DNA from: an uncultured Eubacteriales bacterium | GTDB lineage: Bacteria > Bacillota > Clostridia > Peptostreptococcales > Anaerovoracaceae | Direction: 5' to 3' | NCBI GenBank assembly: GCA_900545135.1 | Contig: UQXL01000009.1 | Location: forward strand, 16,095-80,094 | DNA length: 64,000 nucleotides | Shown here: positions 58,710 to 64,000 of the stretch, piece after piece | Numbering within the stretch: the stretch's first letter is position 1 | How the letters are laid out: every line of letters starts with the position of its first letter | Translations under genes and position numbers: made by a program | Notes under the pieces: model-generated | Told to the model about the DNA's origin: nothing | The model's database searches: none | Seen by the model: only the letters and a program-made list of their open reading frames with translations

Positions 58710-58738
58710 TTGACATTTTAAATTGCCGCCTGTACACT
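58710..58738 (+). promoter_or_regulatory. Promoter of metNIQ
   Basis: TTGACA (58710-58715), a 17 bp spacer and TACACT (58733-58738). No SAM riboswitch or T-box structure is visible between it and metN. Confidence 0.75.
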
Positions 58739-58772
58739 AGATATGCCAAAAGCTGAAACAGAGAGGAAATCA

Positions 58773-59744
58773 ATGATAGAGATAAAGTCGCTGACAAAAA
58801 AGTATGAAGAAGATTCCGTCTTGAGAGATATAAATATTCAAATCCCCGATGGATGCATTTTCGGCATTATAGGGCAAAGCGGAGCCGGAAAATCAACGCT
58901 TTTGCGCTGCATAAACGGCCTTGAAAAATATGATAACGGAGAGATAATAGTCAACGGAACCAATCTGAATTCTCTGAGCGATAAGCAAATGCTGGAATTC
59001 AGAAAAGGTATCGGTATGATATTCCAGAATTTCGCGCTGCTCAACAGAAAAACTGTTCTTGACAATGTGAAACTCCCTATGGAGTGCTGGAAATACAGCG
59101 AAAAAGAGATGGATGAAAGGGCAAAAAAACTGCTCAAGAGAGTAGGCCTTGAGGACAAGCTGCATGTCATGCCCGGAGAACTTTCAGGAGGCCAGAAACA
59201 GCGCGTGGCAATCGCCAGGGCGCTGGCCATGGAGCCAAGCGTTCTATTGTGCGACGAAGCGACTTCCGCGCTGGACCCGGCGATTACCCAGTCCATACTG
59301 GAACTTTTGGAAGACATCAATTCAGAGTTGGGCATTACCATCGTCATGGTCACACATGAGATGTCTGTCGTAAAAGAAGCATGCGACAGAGTGGCCATTC
59401 TTGAAAACGGACATATGGTCTCGCAAGGTTCTGTAGAAGAGGTTTTCCTGGAAAATGATGATTCCCTGGAAAATCTCATGGGAAGCAGAAAAATATATGC
59501 GCCTTCAGGAAAGGAACTTGTCAAAGTATCGCTTCATGGCTCTGAAAACGAGCAGGATTCCATTTACAAGCTGGCAAAGCAATGCGGTATACCTTTTGGC
59601 ATACTCAGCGCCAACATAACGCCGTTCCACAACAACTGCTATATGGGGCATATTTATCTTACCGCACCTTGTGGAAAAGGAAAAGACCTTGCCGATGCAC
59701 TAAGGGCACAGGGAGTCGCGGCTGAAGTGGGAGGAGAGTTTTGA
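58773..59744 (+). CDS. metN: Methionine ABC transporter ATPase MetN
   Basis: This 323-residue ATPase has Walker A GQSGAGKS, signature LSGGQKQRVAIA, Walker B LLCDEATSALDP and the switch His in VTHEMSVV. A C-terminal NIL domain (about residues 248-323) senses methionine in E. coli MetN and limits uptake. The ATG at 58773 follows GAGAGG. In this position MetN drives uptake of methionine or a related compound. Confidence 0.94.
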   Translation: MIEIKSLTKKYEEDSVLRDINIQIPDGCIFGIIGQSGAGKSTLLRCINGLEKYDNGEIIVNGTNLNSLSDKQMLEFRKGIGMIFQNFALLNRKTVLDNVKLPMECWKYSEKEMDERAKKLLKRVGLEDKLHVMPGELSGGQKQRVAIARALAMEPSVLLCDEATSALDPAITQSILELLEDINSELGITIVMVTHEMSVVKEACDRVAILENGHMVSQGSVEEVFLENDDSLENLMGSRKIYAPSGKELVKVSLHGSENEQDSIYKLAKQCGIPFGILSANITPFHNNCYMGHIYLTAPCGKGKDLADALRAQGVAAEVGGEF

Positions 59745-59745
59745 T

Positions 59746-60450
59746 ATGGATCTAGGCGCAATATTTGAATCACAGTTTTTTGTGAATTTTCAGGATATAA
59801 TTTTACCGGCCATCGCGTCGACCATAAGAATGTTGTTCTTTTCAATGGTTTTCGGAATGATAATAGGAATAGCGACGGCCATCCTGCTGGTGATGATTTC
59901 ACCTTACGGGCTCAATCCAAAACCCAAGCTCTACAGTTTTGTGGGATTTTGGGTAAATATGATAAGGTCGTTTCCCGTCATAATTCTGATAATGGCCATG
60001 TCACCGCTGACCAGAGCCATAATAGGAACTTCGGTGGGAGAAAAAGCAGCGATAGTGCCGCTGACCGTGGCGGCCTTTCCGGTGATTGCCAGATACATAG
60101 AGGCCAGCCTCCTGGAGGTCGACAGAAACGTCATTTTAGCGGCGCGCTCCTTCGGCGCAAGCAACTTTCAGATACTGACAAAAGTCATGTTCGTCGAAGC
60201 CCTGCCGTCCATCATATCTGGAATGACGACCACCGTGATACTGTTTTTAGCCAGCACTGCCCTTGCCGGAGCTGTTGGAGCAGGAGGTCTCGGAGCTGTT
60301 GCCATCACCTTCGGATATCAGCGGTTTGACGATGTGATGATGTACTGCATCGTCGCGATTTTGTTCGTTATGGTATTGCTCATCCAAGGCTTTGGTGAGC
60401 TGCTATATAGAAGGGTGAAAAAGGGAAATAAAAAGGCACCTAAAGTATAA
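59746..60450 (+). CDS. metI: Methionine ABC transporter permease MetI
   Basis: This 234-residue permease has five hydrophobic segments and the ATPase-contact loop EASLLEVDRNVILAARSFGASNFQILTKVMFVEALPSI. It starts one base after metN stops. Confidence 0.94.
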   Translation: MDLGAIFESQFFVNFQDIILPAIASTIRMLFFSMVFGMIIGIATAILLVMISPYGLNPKPKLYSFVGFWVNMIRSFPVIILIMAMSPLTRAIIGTSVGEKAAIVPLTVAAFPVIARYIEASLLEVDRNVILAARSFGASNFQILTKVMFVEALPSIISGMTTTVILFLASTALAGAVGAGGLGAVAITFGYQRFDDVMMYCIVAILFVMVLLIQGFGELLYRRVKKGNKKAPKV

Positions 60451-60469
60451 GACAGAAAGGAAAAAGAAA

Positions 60470-61294
60470 ATGAAACTCAAAAAAACAGCAATCGTTTTAA
60501 TGGCTATGCTCATGTGCGTTTCACTGTTTGCCTGCGGCAATTCAGGCGATGACGCCAAGACAGGCGGAGACGCAGAAGAAAAGAAAGATATCAAAATTGC
60601 CTGCGTAGAAACCACACAGGCTCTGGTAGAGAAAATAGTACCTGTAATGGAAGAACAGGGATACAACGTTGAATATCAGGTATTCGACAATAACATGAAT
60701 ACTCTGGTAGCCTGCAACGACGGCAGCGTAGACGCAGTATTCGTAGTTCACAAGCCTTTCATGGAAAGCTTCAATGAAGGAAATGACGGAGATCTGGTCA
60801 TGATCGAACCTTATGTTTACACTTCAAGCATGGGACTGTTCTCAGAGAAATACAGCAGCGTAGAGGAAATTCCTGAGGGAGCTACGATCGCCATCCCTAA
60901 CGACGCAATGAACATGGACCGCGCGCTGAGAATCCTCGAGACCGGCGGACTTATCACTCTTAAGGACGGCGTAGAGCAGTATTCAGTAACAGACATAGAA
61001 TCAAATCCTAAAAACCTCAACCTGATGGATATGGATCAGACCCAGACTGTAAGAGCGCTTGAAGACACAGACGCTTCAGTCGCTTTCTTCAGCCACATGA
61101 GAAATGCCGGCAAGGACTTCAATACATATCTCGTTAAAGACGGCGACCCTACAAAATATCCTACAGCAGTTGTTGTAAAGGAAGCAAACAAAGACGCCAA
61201 GTGGGCCAACGATCTGAACGCCGCGTTCCTGACAGACGACGTTAAAGCGTTCGCACTCGAATACTACGGCGGACTTTACGAGTATTACGAATAA
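60470..61294 (+). CDS. metQ: Methionine-binding lipoprotein MetQ
   Basis: This 274-residue lipoprotein of the NlpA/MetQ family has lipobox SLFAC. Its mature part includes the family stretch AFFSHMRNAGKDFNTYLVKDGDPTKYPTAVVVK. The more usual KDPNI and YANVFVV-like motifs are altered, so a ligand other than methionine is possible. It overlaps the following DUF169 gene by one base. Confidence 0.88.
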   Translation: MKLKKTAIVLMAMLMCVSLFACGNSGDDAKTGGDAEEKKDIKIACVETTQALVEKIVPVMEEQGYNVEYQVFDNNMNTLVACNDGSVDAVFVVHKPFMESFNEGNDGDLVMIEPYVYTSSMGLFSEKYSSVEEIPEGATIAIPNDAMNMDRALRILETGGLITLKDGVEQYSVTDIESNPKNLNLMDMDQTQTVRALEDTDASVAFFSHMRNAGKDFNTYLVKDGDPTKYPTAVVVKEANKDAKWANDLNAAFLTDDVKAFALEYYGGLYEYYE

Positions 61295-62112
61295 TGGACA
61301 GAAAAGACAGATATATTTTAGCGGAAAAAGCTCTCACGGAGCTTCTTGCCCTGAAGAGGAAACCCGTAGGAATAAAATTTCTTAAGACGAAAGAAGACTA
61401 CGAAAAGGCCGAGGCACAGGAGCCAAAAACAGGACTTCCATACTGTACTGCCGTAGCAAAAGCAGGCGTAGCCAAAACCGGCGAAAACCGTGCATATAAG
61501 CTTGACGTCAGCCACAACAGATGCGCCGCCGCTTCCACAGCCCTGGGCATGCTGCCTGTAAGCGAATACCGCCTTTCAGGTCAGATGCACGTCGACTTAA
61601 AGGTGTATAAGAACCTCGAAGTCAGCAGAAGCGTGGCTCACGACATGGTTTACTGCAGTGAAGAAAATTACGGTGTCCTCATAAAGCCGCTGTCGCAGTA
61701 TGAAGATGGTCCGGATTTGGTAATCATGATCTTGCAGCCAAAGTGGGCCATGCGCCTGATCCAGGGATACGCTTATAATTACGGACAGCTCAAGGACATC
61801 AAGATGGCCGGCATGTGTGCAATATGCCAGGAGTGCACGTCATATCCACTTGTAAGAAATCATCCGAACATATCAATGCTCTGCGCCGGGACAAGATGCG
61901 TCGGTCAGTGGCATGAGGATGAGCTTGCAGCAGGAGTTCCGATAGAATTTCTCGGCGGCATCATCGAGGGAATATGGAAGACCATCGACCCCATGGAAAA
62001 CAAAGCGACAAAAGAGAAGCTGATAGTCCGCCTCAAAGAAGCCGGCCTTGAAGTTCCAGAGATAGATCTGACGCACAATTATTACAGCAAAGCCTACGGT
62101 ATACCTAAATAA
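61294..62112 (+). CDS. DUF169 family protein
   Basis: This 272-residue soluble protein belongs to the DUF169 family (KRKPVGIKFL near the start; LKTKEDYEKAEAQ next). Cysteine-containing motifs lie in the second half: CAICQECTSYP and CAGTRCVGQW, plus a RCAAAS earlier. The spacing suggests metal or cofactor binding, but no function is established in the family that I know of. The ATG overlaps the metQ stop codon, so it is coupled to the transporter and may act on the imported compound. Confidence 0.88.
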   Translation: MDRKDRYILAEKALTELLALKRKPVGIKFLKTKEDYEKAEAQEPKTGLPYCTAVAKAGVAKTGENRAYKLDVSHNRCAAASTALGMLPVSEYRLSGQMHVDLKVYKNLEVSRSVAHDMVYCSEENYGVLIKPLSQYEDGPDLVIMILQPKWAMRLIQGYAYNYGQLKDIKMAGMCAICQECTSYPLVRNHPNISMLCAGTRCVGQWHEDELAAGVPIEFLGGIIEGIWKTIDPMENKATKEKLIVRLKEAGLEVPEIDLTHNYYSKAYGIPK

Positions 62113-62222
62113 CGGCAGTTGCTATCCGAGGTGAAGTTAGATTTTGCCCATGGCTGAACTACAAAGTGGAAATAAACTTTGACCTCAGCCGGACTTCACA
62201 TCAAAGCTTAAATAAAGACAGA

Positions 62223-62262
62223 AAATCCCGAAACTCTTCGATGAGCTTCGGGATTTTTAATA
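62223..62262. terminator. Bidirectional terminator between DUF169 and ZIP genes
   Basis: A 10 bp stem AAATCCCGAA/TTCGGGATTT with a 14-base loop and T runs on both sides. Confidence 0.75.
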
Positions 62263-62297
62263 GCATATGGCAGGGAAAAGACGGCTCTTTTCCGCAT

Positions 62298-63032
62298 TTA
62301 TTCAAAAAAACTTCCGGCCGCAATAACTGCAACGCCAATCAGAATTCCCACAACAGACAACTTCCTGTTCTTTGAATGCATGATGTGAGGCGTCAGCTCA
62401 AAGAGAATGATGTAAATTATCATGCCCAGTGTAAGCCCTATGAGAATACCAATGACAAAGTCGTTTATCGCCGACCACAGCAGGCTCATTATGATACCGC
62501 CCAGAAGAGTGGAGAGAGAAACTGCCGCCAGCAGTGCCGCCTTTATTTTAAATTTTTCTTTTTTTAAAGTGGAGTATATGACCATTCCCATCGGAATGTT
62601 GTGAAGCCCCACTCCAAGCGACAGGAAAAGCGCCGTTTTCAGCGACTCGGCAGTCATGCTGTATACAGCCATTCCCTCTATTACATTGTGCAGTATTACG
62701 GCTACCGAGGAAATTATTCCAATGTGTATAACGTTTTCCGGAGTGCAGTCGTGCTCAAAGCCATGCACATTGTCATGGTCGGGTATGAAATGGTCGAGAA
62801 TTTTAAGCAGAATAATGCCGGTGAAAATAGCCAGGAGCATAAATATAATATTATCATTTCCGACGTTTTCCAGGGCTTCGGGAATCAGTTCCATAATTGA
62901 CAGAGCCGCCATCGTTCCGAAGGCTATAGAGATGGAAAGCTCTTCTATAGTATGCTCGTTTCTGGCCGACCTGGCGATCAGCGAACCTAAAACGATAAAT
63001 ATTCCAAGTGAAAAAGTCAATAAAATACCCAT
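62298..63032 (-). CDS. ZIP-family metal transporter
   Basis: This 244-residue protein has eight membrane segments. The histidine motifs of the ZIP metal path are HNVIEGMAV and LGVGLHNIPMGMVIY in the middle of the protein. A cytoplasmic loop (DHFIPDHDNVHGFEHDCTPENVIH) is rich in His and Asp. ZIP proteins import zinc, iron or manganese. AAGGAG lies about 13 bases before the ATG, a long spacing, and the 5' leader includes a TTTTACAACAT half-site like the arms of the palindromes further right. Confidence 0.9.
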   Translation of the reverse strand: MGILLTFSLGIFIVLGSLIARSARNEHTIEELSISIAFGTMAALSIMELIPEALENVGNDNIIFMLLAIFTGIILLKILDHFIPDHDNVHGFEHDCTPENVIHIGIISSVAVILHNVIEGMAVYSMTAESLKTALFLSLGVGLHNIPMGMVIYSTLKKEKFKIKAALLAAVSLSTLLGGIIMSLLWSAINDFVIGILIGLTLGMIIYIILFELTPHIMHSKNRKLSVVGILIGVAVIAAGSFFE

Positions 63033-63220
63033 TTATGTTGTAAAACTCCTTGTTCTGAATTTTTTACGTGTAATGTAAATTTTTTATGGCCGCAGAGGAA
63101 TCTTTTGCTGGCCTTACGGACGCTATACATGCCTTGCCCAGACTAAATGACGCGCTATGCCTTAGGCGTGGACTCTGTATAAGACGCATACCTCCATCAA
63201 ATATCTCCTTTGATTTTGAA

Positions 63221-63260
63221 ATGTTGTATTTTTTTAATAGTTCATCAGATTTTACAACAT
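63221..63260. repeat. Palindromic unit 1 (40 bp)
   Basis: Outer arms ATGTTGTA and TACAACAT are perfectly complementary. The centre is AT-rich. Confidence 0.8.
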
Positions 63261-63302
63261 TTCTTCCTTTAAAACACTAACAGTTTATAAGAAAACGAGG
63301 CA

Positions 63303-63342
63303 AAGTTGTAAATTTTCCTGAATTTCTAAAATTCTACAACAT
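63303..63342. repeat. Palindromic unit 2 (40 bp)
   Basis: GTTGTAAATTTT near the left end pairs imperfectly with AAAATTCTACAAC near the right end. Confidence 0.75.
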
Positions 63343-63354
63343 AAATCCGGATAA

Positions 63355-63394
63355 ATGTTGCAATTTCTTCGCATTTTTCTAAAATTTACAACTT
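63355..63394. repeat. Palindromic unit 3 (40 bp)
   Basis: The left arm is ATGTTGCAATTTC and the right arm is AAAATTTACAACTT. The outermost pair is changed. Confidence 0.75.
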
Positions 63395-63436
63395 TGCATC
63401 ATTTTTATGTCCGATTTACATGCGATATCGGCTGGA

Positions 63437-63477
63437 ATGTTGTAGAATCTTTATACTTTTCAAAAATTCTGCAACAT
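63437..63477. repeat. Palindromic unit 4 (41 bp)
   Basis: ATGTTGTAGAAT pairs with ATTCTGCAACAT, with one G-U-type mismatch. Confidence 0.8.
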
Positions 63478-63809
63478 CCTGTTCCCACAGGTGGTTTTCA
63501 TGCGGCAGAGCGGATAAAATTCCTCGCGGCAACGCCGAACACTATGAACCCTATGGTGTTGGTGGGGCCATTTCTAAACCCTACAGTCAGTCATGCAGCA
63601 TTTCAATGTCCGCTTCTCTCGGCGCAGCCAGTTATAATCTTCTGCGGACATTCTAACACCCTCCAGTCAAACCTGGTTGTGATTCAATAGCCCCTGCCTT
63701 TAAATTTATATAATATATGGCATGCCTTGTAATATTCGGTGACGTTATTTGTAAATCATTTGCAAGTTGTTTGTAATATTATGCGCCGTCGTTTGTAATA
63801 TTATGGGAA

Positions 63810-63850
63810 ATGTTGTACAATTTTTCGTTTTGACTGATTTCTGCCAACAT
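63810..63850. repeat. Palindromic unit 5 (41 bp)
   Basis: The left arm is ATGTTGTACAATTTTT and the right arm is ATTTCTGCCAACAT. Pairing is imperfect but the outer ATGTTG/CAACAT is kept. Confidence 0.7.
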
Positions 63851-63903
63851 TTCTTGCTTTTAGGTACGTCGAAACTTGTCGAATCAACTATGAAATCGTG
63901 CTA

Positions 63904-63943
63904 ATGTTGCCATATTTCGTAATATCTGAAAATTTGCCAACAT
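63904..63943. repeat. Palindromic unit 6 (40 bp)
   Basis: The left arm is ATGTTGCCATATTTC and the right arm is GAAAATTTGCCAACAT. The right arm also pairs with the start of unit 7 (ATGTTGGCAAA). Confidence 0.8.
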
Positions 63944-63955
63944 TTTTTTGAAAAT

Positions 63956-63996
63956 ATGTTGGCAAATTCGTCGTGAATCCTAGAAATGTACAACAT
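63956..63996. repeat. Palindromic unit 7 (41 bp)
   Basis: The left arm is ATGTTGGCAAATTC and the right arm is GAAATGTACAACAT. The series may continue beyond the window. Confidence 0.75.
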
Positions 63997-64000
63997 CGAC

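Larger units (their letters stand above)
63033..64000. other. Non-coding region with a palindrome cluster
   Basis: This 968 bp stretch has no convincing gene. It holds seven 40-41 bp inverted-repeat units (listed separately) and three copies of TTGTAATATT near 63728-63797. A 25-codon frame on the minus strand (63574-63651) has GGAGGG before its ATG but no recognisable product. Confidence 0.75.

Noticed and set aside
58557..58772. SAM riboswitch or T-box upstream of metN
   Set aside because: The leader after the promoter is only about 30 bases and shows no S-box, SAM-II or T-box core.
63574..63651. 25-codon minus-strand frame with GGAGGG before the ATG
   Set aside because: The product matches nothing I know, and neighbouring frames show scattered stops. 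It could be a relic, but the evidence is only the ribosome site.
63221..63996. CRISPR array or integron attC sites
   Set aside because: The palindromic units are separated by irregular gaps (12 to over 300 bp) and are themselves degenerate, unlike CRISPR repeats. The arms read GTT...AAC outward-in, opposite to attC core sites, and no cas or integrase gene is present.

Overview
The window looks like a chromosome segment from an anaerobic, amino-acid-fermenting member of the Clostridia. The evidence is a low-GC Firmicute gene set (CarD, SigH, mini-RNase III, the RpmG-SecE-NusG-RplKAJL block), strong AGGAGG ribosome sites, a glycyl radical enzyme, 2-amino-4-oxopentanoate thiolase (OrtAB), and several sigma-54 promoters. 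An Anaerovoracaceae/Peptostreptococcales-type organism is my best guess, but I cannot prove it from sequence alone.

Layout. 1-9.4 kb: the end of radA, a convergent two-component system, a small membrane protein, a creatininase-like hydrolase with an NhaC antiporter, CarD, a PIN/TRAM membrane protein and IspDF. 9.4-18.2 kb: housekeeping genes in tight order (proS, a split chromate transporter, cyclophilin, cysE, cysS, mrnC, thyA, folA, rlmB, sigH), many with 1-17 bp overlaps, followed by tRNA-Thr(GGT). 18.6-23.3 kb: an AT-rich accessory patch with an XRE repressor and paired operators, small lipoproteins, a sortase-type surface protein, a candidate type I toxin-antitoxin locus and a ThrE-type exporter. 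23.3-34.8 kb: a sigma-54-controlled catabolic island with an enhancer-binding activator, a proline-racemase-family enzyme, OrtAB, a sodium:solute symporter with a 52-residue partner, a short-chain dehydrogenase, and a glycyl radical enzyme with its activase. 35.0-49.6 kb: a lipoprotein, EF-Tu, an LCP protein, a thioesterase, the Feo iron system, peptidases and the start of an oligopeptide ABC transporter, whose binding-protein gene ends at 51.3 kb. 51.6-54.9 kb: two decaying genes behind another sigma-54 promoter. 55-58.5 kb: rpmG-secE-nusG-rplKA-(L10 leader)-rplJL. 58.7-63.0 kb: metNIQ with a DUF169 gene, and a ZIP transporter. 63.0-64.0 kb: a non-coding cluster of 40-41 bp palindromes.

How it fits together. 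tRNA-Thr, tuf and rpmG-secE-nusG-rplKAJL are neighbours in many bacteria; here about 17 kb and 18 kb of catabolic and transport genes separate them. The peptide transporter, peptidases, OrtAB, racemase and exporter fit an amino acid or peptide economy. At least five -24/-12 promoters with upstream palindromes suggest that much of the catabolic material is switched on by enhancer-binding proteins.

The most unusual signals are: two near-identical promoters with nine G bases between the -35 and -10 boxes, possibly phase-variable; the palindrome cluster at the right edge; the sigma-54 promoters with shared upstream palindromes; the glycyl radical enzyme cluster of unknown substrate; a YfcC/AEC chimeric transporter with an in-frame amber codon; and the convergent toxin/antisense-like locus at 20.9-21.2 kb.
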